From the IMG/VR virus record IMGVR_UViG_3300023110_000024, positions 1-64,000 of that record: a stretch of 64,000 bases of DNA; one strand, written 5' to 3'. Both the position numbers and the translations under genes were made by a program. Within the stretch, counting starts at the first letter, position 1. Each line of letters starts with the position of its first letter. This document shows, one piece after another, positions 15,668 to 24,964 of this stretch. This stretch comes from a virus. The notes beneath the pieces are model-generated. The model was not told where the DNA came from and made no database searches. It saw nothing but the letters and a program-made list of their open reading frames with translations.

Positions 15668-18600
15668 TTACCTTCCTGTTATAAAGTATTTAGCGTTCCT
15701 GTATGTATTTAATCTCTCAGTAAGTTTTTTCATCTTACGATACAATATTATTTTGTGAGATTCTGTTGTTTCTTCTTTATAATGTCCTGAGCTAAGTCTT
15801 CTAAGAATAAATTCTTCGTGAGCATCAGCACGTTCATCTTTATATGCTAGAGGATTTATTGCCTTTACTCTTTCATATTGCTTCTCAGCTTCTGTTGCTA
15901 AAAATCTTGCCATCTCTACTTTTATACCAACAACACCGGATGCTCTTCCATTAAATATGTCATCAACATATCTTCTATCATTAGGATTTTTTATATTTTG
16001 GATAATTTGGTTATAGTTGTCTGTTAGAAAATATCCATCATAGTTATCGAGAACTTCTTGAAGGGCATACTTAGCATCTGTCATTTTATTTGGATCTACC
16101 ATACCAAAGCCCAAAGCCCCTTGACTCAAATCAACTGTAGGTGCGTTTCTAGCATCATACCTTCCAGCTGGAGCAGTTGTTTCATTACTTCCTATAATAA
16201 TAGGATGTCCTTCTGCAAATACTTGATTGTTAGGCTCGTTTCGTATATCCTTAAATGTTTTACTTAAGACTTGTAATCCACCATTTTTGTCAATATTTAT
16301 GAAATAATATGGTCCTTGCTTCCATCGTCTTGCTATACTTTCTACTCTTTTCCTAAACTCTCTCATATCACCGCTTGTTCTAGGTTGTTTAGGAACATCT
16401 CGAACAACACTTAATTTATGAATATTAAACGGAGTCAAAGGCATTTCTACAGGCTCATCTTTTCCTGTTTCAGCATTTGGTTTAGACACTGTTACAGCAA
16501 ATCCTCCTCCACCATATGTTTCTCCCATAAAGTTTTCTTTAGCCCATTTGTTGTTGAAAACTCTACCACCTGTAATATCGTTTTTCCATTGCTCAAGTCC
16601 GCCAAACCACCACTTTGGATTGAAGGCTGATACAGAATCATATTGTAACATTCTAGCTACATATGCTCGTTTATCGTCATCGCTAGTATCATCGTTTCTT
16701 AAATAGGCATCTATTTTTTCTAAATCTTTTTCTCTCAATGCCATTAGCTCTTCATTAGTGTCATCTATCCATCCAGCTGCTACCATGAGAACTACTATAT
16801 CATATACATCTAATAAATCAAGAGCCCATATAGCCAAACCAAATGCGGCACCAGGTACGGCACCAATAGCAGCACTGGTTGCAACTATTGCTATTCCTAA
16901 TTTTTTAGCTATTGAAGTTGCGACTGATTTAGGCATCTTAGCTAATCTCTCAGCTATCTCTCTACTAGATGGGAGACTTTTTGATACGTTAGCTTTATGT
17001 TGTTTCTCTAAACTTTCTGAGTTAGCTCCTGCTTCTATCTCTTTTCGTTGAGCCTCTATTTTTGCTGTGCCTTTGTTTATTGCTGTATCTAATTTCTTTT
17101 GTTCGTCTCTTCCGCCTTCAAGTTCATCAAGTTCTTTAGCATCCTTAACGCCTAATCTATCAGCCTGGGCTCTATCAGCATCTGTTAGGTTTTTCTTGCG
17201 TTCTTCAAAGTTGCCGCCTGACGTTCGTTCGTCGATAGCTTTTCTCTCTTCTTTAAACTCGCCCCATGTATTTTTATTTTCTTCAGATACTGGAATTAGT
17301 TTTCCAGGACCAGCTTTGTTTATTGCGTCCTGTGTTGTGCCTGCCATCGTGTTTGTTTCTGGGCCAGCCATACTACTTGATGTAGGCTTTTGTAGTTCTC
17401 CGTCTTTTGGGGTAATGTTTCTTTGATTTATAGTTCCTGGTTGTTCTGAGTTTGCTACGCCTAAATCGCTTAATGCTTGTTGCATTTGAGCATCAGCTTT
17501 TTGAGGTATAGTAGCAGTTTTTAGTGGAGTAGTGGGACTGTTAAGTTGTTGTGCTACAGTGCTAGTAGCCATTTTGCCAGTAGTATTATTTCTCCACTGT
17601 GCTCCTAGCCATTCATACTCAGCACCGTTTACCATCTTTTTGTCACCAACAGTGTATTTTGTTTGTGTTGAGGATGGCGGTGATTGACCATTCATAGCAG
17701 CAATTTTATCAGCTTGTGCTTGAATTTCTGCTGCTGGGGTAGATGGTTCTGGTTCTACTGTAAGCTGACTTTTAGGATCAAAGTTTGGTGATGGATCTGG
17801 CTCTGCTAGCTTTCTTTGTTGGATATTGTCAAACTCTGTATTGGCTTGTTTTGTTAGTTCAGCTGATTTATCTCCAGCTGGTGCTGTGCCAGTCTCTGGA
17901 AATGTTTTAGCATCGCGCATTTCTCGTTCAACAGATTGTTGTAGTTGTTCTGAGTTGGGAGAATTTTTTACAGAATTCCAATATGCTGTCGCTGCTTTAT
18001 TTGTATCAGCTTGGAGTTGAGCTATCTCTCTTTCATAGGCAGCAGTTCGTCTAGCCCTTGCTGCTTCTTCTCTACCTTCAGCTCCTAATTTTTGAGCATC
18101 TTCAATATATTTTTTTCTTGCGGCTTGTTCTGCTGCCATTGCTTTTTCATATGCTGTATATGCTCGCATACTTTCACCTTCGGCATTTTGCATCAGCCGA
18201 CGCATCTCTCTTTCATGTTTTTGCATAGCAAGAAGCTGTTCTTGCTTTCTAGCTATCGCAGCATTCTCTGCAGCTGATAGATTAGTTTCCAAACTACTAC
18301 CAAAAGTAGAACCATCAACCGGTCTATTGTTTGGTGTATGTGCTGCCAGTGTCTTGCTAATATTTGCCTGTCCCATAGCTTTTTCAAGTTTGTCTAAATC
18401 TATTGTGCTACCTTGCATAGCATTGGCAACAAACTTTGGAGCATTTTTATCTTTCCAAGTTACTTCTATAGACTGTGCAAACTCTTGAGGTTTTATTTGA
18501 CCATGTGTTAATCTTTCTAGTGCTTCTTGCCCAGCGTCTGAAGTTAATGATTTATTCAGTGTAGAATCTTTAGCTTGGAATATGTTTAATAATTCTTCAG

Positions 18601-21600
18601 TTTTTGTAACTTTTGGGTCCACCAGTTCAAATGGAATGTTATTTCGTGTAACCCCGTTTTGCTGTATCCATGATGCTAAATCATCTCCTGAAAGAACTGT
18701 AGCAGAATTTCGGTATCGCTCTAAATCTATTTCTCCACTCGTTAAAGGTTTAGATTCTTTTGAGATTGGTTCTAGTTTTGCGTTGGGTCTTGGTAGCCTA
18801 GTATCAACATTAATCTCAAAGTTTTTAAGCTCATCCATAAAACCTCCATTGGTATAAGTGGAGTTATTAGATATTAGTCCCGCAGTAACTTGTTTCAAGT
18901 TTGTCTTACTTGCTTCTGGCAATCCACCAACATTTATTTTACTGACATATAGTTTAGTTAAATCAGTAATGTCATCTAATAGTTTAGGATTAATATTTTT
19001 CATTGATGCCCGCATGTCATTTAGATACTTTTCTAAATTTCCATCTGGTGGATTATCAGCTCCGTCTAATATTCCTAGTAATAGTTTATGCTGAGCGTTA
19101 TGTTCTATTTTAGGAAGCTCAGGCATCTTGTTAGGATCAAGAGCTTGAAGCACCTTGACTGGAGTGTTGCTATTGATATCTATTTTGATAGGACGATGGG
19201 TTGCAGGTGTTATGCCTCCACCGCTTACTGATTGAGCTGGTGCAGGAATTTGATTTCCAAGTCTTAGTTGTTGAGCCGTAGGCATTTCTGCTTTTTTAGA
19301 TTTCGTAGATGCCGGCGTTATAATTGGCTCTTTAGGTAGAGCAGGCTTGACAGGTTTTTCACCTCGTAATGCACCTGGGTCATCGAGATTAACTGGGACT
19401 GGTCTTTTGCTTGGATCAGTTGTTTTTGTCCTTAAAGTATCGTCAACATCACCACTTCCTTGTCGAGCTACTCCTGATTTACCTGGACCTTCTTTATCAA
19501 ACTCTATTGGTGTATTTTTACTTGGAGTAACATCATCGTATTTTGATAATGGATTTTCATTTGGGTTTTTTAGAAACTGTTGGCTTTTAGCTATTGCTCT
19601 TTCTCTGCTAGCGTCATCTATACCTGTTTGCCATATAGGCTTTCTTTCTCCATATCCATCATTCGAACTAGTTTTAATGGTCTCTTTACCACCTGTCTTT
19701 TTTATTTGATCATTTCTTAGTGGCTGTTGCGGCCCATGTGGAGTGGGTCTAACGATTGGCTCTTTTATGCTTGATCCGCTTGGGGTAACATCATTGTATT
19801 TTGATAATGGATTATTTGGCTTTGGATTCTTAAGAAATTGTTGAGCTTTCCTAGCAGCATTCTGTCGTCGAAGTTCTTCAGGATCCAATTGCCCAGCAAG
19901 CTCGTCAGCGTGATTTGGACTGGCGCTAGAACCAACACCTGCTTTTAATCTATCTGGGGTTCTCCTGTATTTAGGACCAACATCGTTTGTCCTATATCTA
20001 TTAGCTAGTTCTGTATCAGGGTTAGATCCATCGTATGCTGCAGCATTTCTTCTTGCTAAATCATCAGCACTGCCTAATCTACTTTTGCTTATATCTGTCT
20101 TTTTAGATGCTTCCGGGCGTTGTCTAAATTGATCTTTTCTAGCATTGTCCCATTTATTGTAATTTGAATCGTAACCTGCGTATCTTTTACCGCCTAACCT
20201 TTGATGACTTCCTGCTACACTGCTTGGGCTAGTTAATTTTGATAATCTGTTTAATTTTCTAGTATTAATATCATCAGCTCTTCGTGCTATTTCTTCTGGG
20301 CTAGACGCTCTGTTTCTGCCCATACGAGTATTAGTTCTAAGATTTTGTTTTCGTCTAGTTTCAAAATCAGCAGCTCGTCTTCCTGCTTCATCTGGATTAG
20401 ATGCTCTAGTTCTTCCCCTATTAGCATCAACTCGAAGATTTTGTTTTCGTCTAGTTTCAAAATCAGCAGCTCGTCTTCCTGCTTCATCTGGATTAGATGC
20501 TCTAGTTCTTCCCCTATTAGCATCAACTCGAAGATTTTGTTTTCGTCTAGTTTCCCAATCAGCATTTCTTCTTCCTATTTCATCTGGGTTAGAAGTTCTG
20601 CTGAGATTGCGCCGTCTTTGATTTAATCTGTTTCGTCGTCGCCAGTCTTGCTCAGCCTTGGGATCATAGTCAAATGTATTTTGACGACTCATAGGCCTAC
20701 GGTTTGGATCTGGCTTTGGATCTGGCTTTGGATTTTTACCATCACTTCTGCCAGTGGCTACTCTTTTCTCACTCCATGGATCCTCACCATGGATCATTTT
20801 CTTTTTACGTTTTGAATCTAGTTCTTCAGGTGGTCGATTCTTTAGTGGTTTTTCAGGTGGATCTGCTCGTAATCTCTCAGGTGGTTTCTTTTCTGGTGTT
20901 GCTCCATTTACCCGTTTCCTACCAACAAGCCCAGCAGCGAGGATTGCCGGAAGAGCAGCAGCATTAACGGCATTAGATACTGCTTCCTCAGATGGTATAG
21001 TACAATCAATGTTAGCATTCAACTCGCTTACTGCTTTACGAGCTTCGTCAAAAGAAAGTTCTTTGTCAAAATAAGGATCACCTGCTTCTTTGCCTGGCTC
21101 AGATAGATATATTTTAAATTTTAATCCTGATCTTGCCATAAAAAACTGTGGACAGCCATCATCTTCTGCTTTAGCTGCCACAGGTTCAGTATTGGTTTTT
21201 GCGCTTACTGTTGTAGAATTTTGATTAACTGGACGTTGGACTACAGGAACTTCAGCAGGAGGTAGTTCTTCTTTAGGCTTTTTTTCTTGAGGTTCAAGTT
21301 CTGGTTCTGGCTGAGGTGCAGAGCGATTTAGTTCTATCTCATAATAGTCAGCTGCCTCAGGATGCAATACTCCTAAATCATTTAGTCGTTCAGCAGATGC
21401 TTTGTCACTATCATCTAAATCAATACCAGCGCCAGTTCCTTTTAGATTGGAATAAGCTACAGCAGGAGCTTTAGATCCAAAGAATTTAGTAATTGCATTT
21501 TGTCCCGCATAAAAGAATGCTTTTACTCCTAGCTTGCGAGCAATTCTCCCATAATAGTTATCAGAGAATGATGCTGCGCCAGCTGGACTTTTCCCCCAAC

Positions 21601-21775
21601 TAGATTTTGATTGCTCAAATTTTTGTGCTTGGGAATACCCTGCTTCAATTTGTTCAAATGTAGGATTGGCTGGCAGTGAATCAACTATACGTTGTATTTC
21701 AGCATCTAAAACTTTACCGCTGCCAGATTTCCCTTCAACTATTGGACGATGTATTGCGTAGTCCGACTGTTTCAT
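15668..21775 (-). CDS. Giant 2035-residue protein, candidate internal or ejected virion protein
   Basis: An uninterrupted 6.1-kb gene between gp16 and gp17. The N-terminus has PIVEGKSGSG, an I-V-E|G site matching the prohead protease consensus. Residues about 300-680 are Arg-rich and disordered and contain four 32-residue repeats (NPDEAGRRAADFETRR core) near 378-500. Residues 700-1550 are Pro/Ser/Lys-rich with coiled-coil stretches near 1170-1270. A hydrophobic segment at about 1615-1672 (IAIVATSAAIGAVPGAAFGL, then VLMVAAGW) could cross a membrane. The C-terminal 350 residues look globular. No polymerase, lysozyme or protease motif was found. Size, basic repeats and a membrane segment fit a DNA-bound head protein ejected into the host, but this is inference. 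Confidence 0.6.
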   Translation of the reverse strand: MKQSDYAIHRPIVEGKSGSGKVLDAEIQRIVDSLPANPTFEQIEAGYSQAQKFEQSKSSWGKSPAGAASFSDNYYGRIARKLGVKAFFYAGQNAITKFFGSKAPAVAYSNLKGTGAGIDLDDSDKASAERLNDLGVLHPEAADYYEIELNRSAPQPEPELEPQEKKPKEELPPAEVPVVQRPVNQNSTTVSAKTNTEPVAAKAEDDGCPQFFMARSGLKFKIYLSEPGKEAGDPYFDKELSFDEARKAVSELNANIDCTIPSEEAVSNAVNAAALPAILAAGLVGRKRVNGATPEKKPPERLRADPPEKPLKNRPPEELDSKRKKKMIHGEDPWSEKRVATGRSDGKNPKPDPKPDPNRRPMSRQNTFDYDPKAEQDWRRRNRLNQRRRNLSRTSNPDEIGRRNADWETRRKQNLRVDANRGRTRASNPDEAGRRAADFETRRKQNLRVDANRGRTRASNPDEAGRRAADFETRRKQNLRTNTRMGRNRASSPEEIARRADDINTRKLNRLSKLTSPSSVAGSHQRLGGKRYAGYDSNYNKWDNARKDQFRQRPEASKKTDISKSRLGSADDLARRNAAAYDGSNPDTELANRYRTNDVGPKYRRTPDRLKAGVGSSASPNHADELAGQLDPEELRRQNAARKAQQFLKNPKPNNPLSKYNDVTPSGSSIKEPIVRPTPHGPQQPLRNDQIKKTGGKETIKTSSNDGYGERKPIWQTGIDDASRERAIAKSQQFLKNPNENPLSKYDDVTPSKNTPIEFDKEGPGKSGVARQGSGDVDDTLRTKTTDPSKRPVPVNLDDPGALRGEKPVKPALPKEPIITPASTKSKKAEMPTAQQLRLGNQIPAPAQSVSGGGITPATHRPIKIDINSNTPVKVLQALDPNKMPELPKIEHNAQHKLLLGILDGADNPPDGNLEKYLNDMRASMKNINPKLLDDITDLTKLYVSKINVGGLPEASKTNLKQVTAGLISNNSTYTNGGFMDELKNFEINVDTRLPRPNAKLEPISKESKPLTSGEIDLERYRNSATVLSGDDLASWIQQNGVTRNNIPFELVDPKVTKTEELLNIFQAKDSTLNKSLTSDAGQEALERLTHGQIKPQEFAQSIEVTWKDKNAPKFVANAMQGSTIDLDKLEKAMGQANISKTLAAHTPNNRPVDGSTFGSSLETNLSAAENAAIARKQEQLLAMQKHEREMRRLMQNAEGESMRAYTAYEKAMAAEQAARKKYIEDAQKLGAEGREEAARARRTAAYEREIAQLQADTNKAATAYWNSVKNSPNSEQLQQSVEREMRDAKTFPETGTAPAGDKSAELTKQANTEFDNIQQRKLAEPDPSPNFDPKSQLTVEPEPSTPAAEIQAQADKIAAMNGQSPPSSTQTKYTVGDKKMVNGAEYEWLGAQWRNNTTGKMATSTVAQQLNSPTTPLKTATIPQKADAQMQQALSDLGVANSEQPGTINQRNITPKDGELQKPTSSSMAGPETNTMAGTTQDAINKAGPGKLIPVSEENKNTWGEFKEERKAIDERTSGGNFEERKKNLTDADRAQADRLGVKDAKELDELEGGRDEQKKLDTAINKGTAKIEAQRKEIEAGANSESLEKQHKANVSKSLPSSREIAERLAKMPKSVATSIAKKLGIAIVATSAAIGAVPGAAFGLAIWALDLLDVYDIVVLMVAAGWIDDTNEELMALREKDLEKIDAYLRNDDTSDDDKRAYVARMLQYDSVSAFNPKWWFGGLEQWKNDITGGRVFNNKWAKENFMGETYGGGGFAVTVSKPNAETGKDEPVEMPLTPFNIHKLSVVRDVPKQPRTSGDMREFRKRVESIARRWKQGPYYFINIDKNGGLQVLSKTFKDIRNEPNNQVFAEGHPIIIGSNETTAPAGRYDARNAPTVDLSQGALGFGMVDPNKMTDAKYALQEVLDNYDGYFLTDNYNQIIQNIKNPNDRRYVDDIFNGRASGVVGIKVEMARFLATEAEKQYERVKAINPLAYKDERADAHEEFILRRLSSGHYKEETTESHKIILYRKMKKLTERLNTYRNAKYFITGR
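15686..15693 (-). promoter_or_regulatory. Late-promoter variant CTAAATAC
   Basis: CTAAATAC, 20 bases before the ATG of the 339-aa gene, inside the 3' end of the 2035-aa gene. The same octamer precedes gp18 and the 166-aa gene. Confidence 0.4.
20250..20640 (-). repeat. 96-base tandem repeat inside the giant gene
   Basis: The unit has a 96-base period; its GATTTTGTTTTCGTCTAG element recurs at 20341, 20437 and 20533 on the plus strand. The two central copies look identical over at least 90 bases, the outer ones are diverged. Each encodes 32 residues with Arg pairs around NPDEAGRRAADFE. The frame is kept, so copy number can change without breaking the gene. Confidence 0.9.
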
Positions 21776-21777
21776 TC

Positions 21778-22281
21778 TTAATTGCTTTCACCTGTGGAAA
21801 AATTTACTGTTCTTTCTTTACGGGCTACTTCAAGTTCTTTGAGTAAGTCCATTACACGATTGGCTCCTACTTGATCCTGTGCTGATTCTCCACCAAGCTC
21901 TGGATTAGTAATAAGAGGCTCGTATGGTTTGTCCTCATCTTGCTTTGTATATTCATCCATAGGATCGTATTCATTGCGAATGCTTAGATGCGATTCTGGA
22001 AAAGGAACCTCATCTTTAATAATATTAGCCAATATCTGTGTAGTAGTAGGATAGTTTAGCTCAATATCAAAGTGTGTAACTTCTACATTGCTTAGGCGTG
22101 GAAAGTCCAATGGAGTTTCAGTAATAGGTGTTGTTTTAGCTTTTTGGCATTTAATAACCTCAAATTTATTTAGACAGCCTTCTAGCTTTCCTTCAAACCC
22201 TTCAGGTAGCTCTCCTGCTGCCCGTAATTTGAAAACATATGTTTTCTTAGTTTCCATTAAATAATCGTTAAAGTGTTTCAT
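21778..22281 (-). CDS. Head-associated protein with capsid-targeting-like N-terminus
   Basis: 167 residues. MKHFNDYLMETKK resembles the T4 internal-protein targeting peptide (M-K-x-[aromatic]-x-x-[aromatic/hydrophobic]-x-x-E), with L-M-E|T as a possible protease site. It continues with KKTYVFKLRAAGELPEGFEG, and LNYPTTTQILANIIK and GGESAQDQVGANRVMDLLKE follow. I recall similar proteins in T4-like marine phages and T7-like marine podoviruses, where they are treated as virion or capsid-associated. A GAGGA site precedes the ATG. It lies between gp16 and the giant gene and ends 2 bases before it, so the two are coupled. Confidence 0.65.
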   Translation of the reverse strand: MKHFNDYLMETKKTYVFKLRAAGELPEGFEGKLEGCLNKFEVIKCQKAKTTPITETPLDFPRLSNVEVTHFDIELNYPTTTQILANIIKDEVPFPESHLSIRNEYDPMDEYTKQDEDKPYEPLITNPELGGESAQDQVGANRVMDLLKELEVARKERTVNFSTGESN

Positions 22282-22301
22282 AATCAGATTCCTCGTTTCT
22301 A

Positions 22302-22799
22302 CTATTTATCAATATTTTTTAGTTTCTCAATGAGGCTGTTTCTGTCACTTACTACAAATCCTTCAGTCTCAATTACTCCTTGCGCCTCTTTAGGCTTAGT
22401 GTCGTGATCCAATTTGTCCTTTTTTAGTTGTAGCTCTACCATCTTTATCTTTTTATCTAGCTTTGCTACCTTGGCATCTAAATTAGTCTTTAGCATTTGT
22501 CCCGCTACTTCAAAGATGCGCGAGCTATAACGGGACTCTACGTTCATACCTAAGTCCATTAGATCATCATAAGCGTCCATGCTACGTTGTGCTACCTCGT
22601 CTAATTCAGCATCAGCAGCATCGCCCAAGCCTTTTACTTTAGGCAACGCTTCTGTAATTTTGTCAAAGTCTGCTACTTTACGGAGAGTATCATTCAACTC
22701 TTCTTTAGTTTTTCGTTGTTTGCGTTTTGGTTTGGCATCCTCTTGAATGATTTCCTGAGACTCAGGAAGATTCAAAAGTTCCTCAAGTTTTTTTGTCAT
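22302..22799 (-). CDS. 16: Terminase small subunit gp16
   Basis: 165 residues (T4 gp16 is 164), almost entirely helical. The basic N-terminal KPKRKQRKTKEEL precedes a central coiled coil with AYDDLMDLGMNVESRYSSRI and FEVAGQMLKTNLDAKVAKLDKK. This arrangement matches the ring-forming small terminase of T4-like phages, which stimulates gp17 packaging ATPase. AAGG lies before the start. It stands just after gp4 in the same direction. In T4 gp16 is adjacent to gp17; here they are 8 kb apart. Confidence 0.82.
   Translation of the reverse strand: MTKKLEELLNLPESQEIIQEDAKPKRKQRKTKEELNDTLRKVADFDKITEALPKVKGLGDAADAELDEVAQRSMDAYDDLMDLGMNVESRYSSRIFEVAGQMLKTNLDAKVAKLDKKIKMVELQLKKDKLDHDTKPKEAQGVIETEGFVVSDRNSLIEKLKNIDK
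22303..22310 (-). promoter_or_regulatory. Late promoter GATAAATA
   Basis: GATAAATA, 22 bases before the ATG at 22281, overlapping the end of gp16. It would start transcription of the three-gene cassette between gp16 and gp17. Confidence 0.52.
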
Positions 22800-22813
22800 A
22801 TATACCTTTTATT

Positions 22814-23254
22814 TTATTTAGTGTAACGTCCGGTGTGGAACATATCATTTTCGGTTACTACACGAAATGTCATTCCTTGTTGTTTGCAATATTGTCTAGC
22901 AACTTGCCATTTAGCTTGATTGACTATTAGGTGCATCTGATTTCGTTTGCTTCTGCCAACTCGTTCTTGTATTGCTTGGTTAGCAGGTTTGACTTCTATT
23001 AATTCTGTTTTGACGTTGCCTTCTTTGTCTTGATACTGTATTAGAAAGTCTGGTACATATACGGTATGTTTTCCTGTAACAGGATTTTGGTATGGTAAGC
23101 GTATTGGTTCTGAGGACCATTTTGTTACTGAGGTGTGATTATCACAGAAGCGCATAAATTGCAATTCCCAACCACTGCGATATGTTGGTAATGTGTTACC
23201 TAGGTATTTGTCTGGATTTGCGAGCTGATATCTGCCCTTAAGATACTTCCCCAT
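22814..23254 (-). CDS. 4: gp4 head completion nuclease-fold protein
   Basis: 146 residues (T4 gp4 is about 150). TYRSGWELQFMRFCD, KWSSEPIRLPYQNPV and the pair VPDFL (D69) and IEVKP (E87-x-K89) form a PD-(D/E)xK nuclease core as in T4 gp4. The C-terminal WQVARQYCKQQGMTFRVVTE is also characteristic. The T4 protein is needed to finish filled heads before tail attachment. It overlaps the upstream 167-aa gene by 17 bases. Confidence 0.88.
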   Translation of the reverse strand: MGKYLKGRYQLANPDKYLGNTLPTYRSGWELQFMRFCDNHTSVTKWSSEPIRLPYQNPVTGKHTVYVPDFLIQYQDKEGNVKTELIEVKPANQAIQERVGRSKRNQMHLIVNQAKWQVARQYCKQQGMTFRVVTENDMFHTGRYTK

Positions 23255-23741
23255 CGTTCTGCGTCAATAATATTTTTTGTCCTTGCACAATACCTATTCT
23301 TTGATTTGAGGTATTAGATACGGCGTTAAAATTTAATGCTGATAGTTTGTCAGGATTTGTAATAGTATCACCGATATTTCTTTCTTCATTTTTCATAGTT
23401 TTAGGTTTTTGTCTAAAACCTAACTGAGAAATTTTATCTCTATTTGTATTAAGAATTTTTAAAACAATATTGTTTAGTTCTAGTTTTGTATATCCTTTTA
23501 ATGAATCTAATAATTTAAATATTTTTATATTTTCCATTTTAGCTTGTGCTAATAATACTTGTCCAATAGTAGTGGCAGATGACTTATCAAAGCCACGCTT
23601 TTCAAAAAAGCCAATCACTGCATCAAAATCATTAGACGCAAATTCTAATCTTTGTTTGAATTTGTTATCAAAAAATGCTATAATTTTTTGATCATCTGAT
23701 AAAGAGCTTTGTGGTAAATCTGTTCGTGCTACTGCTTCCAT
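23238..23741 (-). CDS. Unknown protein upstream of gp4, probably structural
   Basis: 167 residues, mainly helical in the first 110 (FFDNKFKQRLEFASNDFDAV, then TTIGQVLLAQAKMENIKIFK), followed by a polar C-terminus with NAVSNTSNQRIGIVQGQKIL. A GGAGAT site precedes the ATG. It lies between a tube-like baseplate protein and gp4 and overlaps both, so it is translated with virion assembly proteins. I do not recognise it; a neck or tail accessory role is inferred from position. Confidence 0.55.
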   Translation of the reverse strand: MEAVARTDLPQSSLSDDQKIIAFFDNKFKQRLEFASNDFDAVIGFFEKRGFDKSSATTIGQVLLAQAKMENIKIFKLLDSLKGYTKLELNNIVLKILNTNRDKISQLGFRQKPKTMKNEERNIGDTITNPDKLSALNFNAVSNTSNQRIGIVQGQKILLTQNDGEVS

Positions 23742-24925
23742 TAATCATCTCCAAAAAATCCGCCTTCGCCGCTTACTACATTATCATATAGTCCGCCAAG
23801 TCCTTCATTAACCATTCCGCCTACTTCTTGCATAACACCTGCTTCTGTTAGTTTTCCAGCATTTTTCAAAATATTTACACCGCCAATAATAGCACCTAAT
23901 ATATTAGGTGATTTTGGAACTCCGCCTTTAGTATAATCAAATAACTCATTTCTTCCATCGTCGCCGCCGCCTCCGCCGCCGCCAGTAAATGAGTTTATAA
24001 TATCACCTGCTCCTCCAATGATACTTTTTAGACTTACGCCCCCGCCACCATATATACTATTTGGACTTGGTGTTACATCATAATGTGTAAGATTTCCAAA
24101 TCCTTTTGGTGAAGTTCCTGATAAACCTTTGCCTGCTTGTGTAGCACCACGCTCGATCCATACAGTCTCATAATTGAATGTTGCTCGCAATTCATTTACA
24201 CTATTATCGTTACTCGCCGCATCACCAAAATCCCAGCCAGTAAGTATTGGATTGATTATTTGAAATTGTGTATATGTATGGCGAGTCATTTGGCTAATTT
24301 GAATGCTTTTGAAAAACGGATTCTCAGCACCAGCATTTAAACCGTGTAGTGTTTTGTTCATAGCAGCATTTTTATAAGTATTGTCTCCCAGCCTCATTGC
24401 ACCTGATAGTGCCATCTCTTCTGCTTGTGGGTTATATATACTTGCTGCGCCTGTTCCAGTAGCAGCTCCTGGAAAGTTTTTATTATAAAACGTAGATACA
24501 ACATCTTTCCAACCATCGGCATAATAATATTTGAAGTATGCCTCAAGCATACCTGTCATCATACCTAAGTTATCATCATGGAAAGTCATATCAATAGCAT
24601 TATAACGAATGCCTGTTTGGACGTGTTTAGTTCTGTTATATTTCTTTTTAGTCTCTATGTCAATCTCCATAGCAGGAAGTCTAACAGATTTAACCATCAA
24701 GCCAGACTCTAAAGTATGTCGATCTTTCCAAGTTAACAGAATTTTGTCCATAGTGTTTGGTGAAAACTCAAAAAACACATGGTATAAGAACTTTACTTTA
24801 GGTGCTAATCTAAACTGATTAGCAACAAAAGTTCTAGAGGCATGACGATAATCAGCTAAATTCCCTTTGGGATTTAGAGTTCCACTGATTAGATTGTCAA
24901 AAAATCCGTTAAAAATATTGCTCAT
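23741..24925 (-). CDS. Tail-tube-like protein (gp54/gp48-type tube initiator)
   Basis: 394 residues. The N-terminal half has a tube-protein pattern (FLYHVFFEFSP, then GLMVKSVRLPAMEIDIETKK and YNAIDMTFHDD), comparable to T4 gp54 and to gp19 encoded just upstream. A second beta block follows with IQISQMTRHTYTQF and NPILTGWDFGD. The C-terminal 120 residues are Gly-rich (a run of GGGGGGG) and helical. Such proteins connect the baseplate hub to the tail tube and start tube polymerisation. Which of gp54 or gp48 it corresponds to, or whether it is a second tube protein, cannot be settled by eye. Confidence 0.55.
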   Translation of the reverse strand: MSNIFNGFFDNLISGTLNPKGNLADYRHASRTFVANQFRLAPKVKFLYHVFFEFSPNTMDKILLTWKDRHTLESGLMVKSVRLPAMEIDIETKKKYNRTKHVQTGIRYNAIDMTFHDDNLGMMTGMLEAYFKYYYADGWKDVVSTFYNKNFPGAATGTGAASIYNPQAEEMALSGAMRLGDNTYKNAAMNKTLHGLNAGAENPFFKSIQISQMTRHTYTQFQIINPILTGWDFGDAASNDNSVNELRATFNYETVWIERGATQAGKGLSGTSPKGFGNLTHYDVTPSPNSIYGGGGVSLKSIIGGAGDIINSFTGGGGGGGDDGRNELFDYTKGGVPKSPNILGAIIGGVNILKNAGKLTEAGVMQEVGGMVNEGLGGLYDNVVSGEGGFFGDD

Positions 24926-24940
24926 AGTATTTCAATATAG

Positions 24941-24958
24941 GGGGAGAAAACTCTCCCC
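24941..24958 (-). terminator. Hairpin after gp19
   Basis: GGGGAGA and TCTCCCC form a perfect 7-bp stem with a 4-base loop between the gp19 stop and the next start. No long U-tract follows, so it may stabilise the abundant tube mRNA or terminate weakly. Confidence 0.55.
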
Positions 24959-24964
24959 AATATA

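Noticed and set aside
17067-17426. Plus-strand 119-codon hydrophobic ORF
   Set aside because: Shadow of the charged Lys/Glu-rich part of the giant protein; hydrophobicity is a product of antisense reading.
20345-20626. Plus-strand serine-rich ORF of 93 codons with internal repeats
   Set aside because: It is the antisense of the 96-base repeats in the giant gene; the minus-strand frame continues through 2035 codons and explains it fully.
20250-20640. CRISPR-like array
   Set aside because: The repeat is a contiguous 96-base in-frame tandem repeat with no unique spacers and no cas genes.
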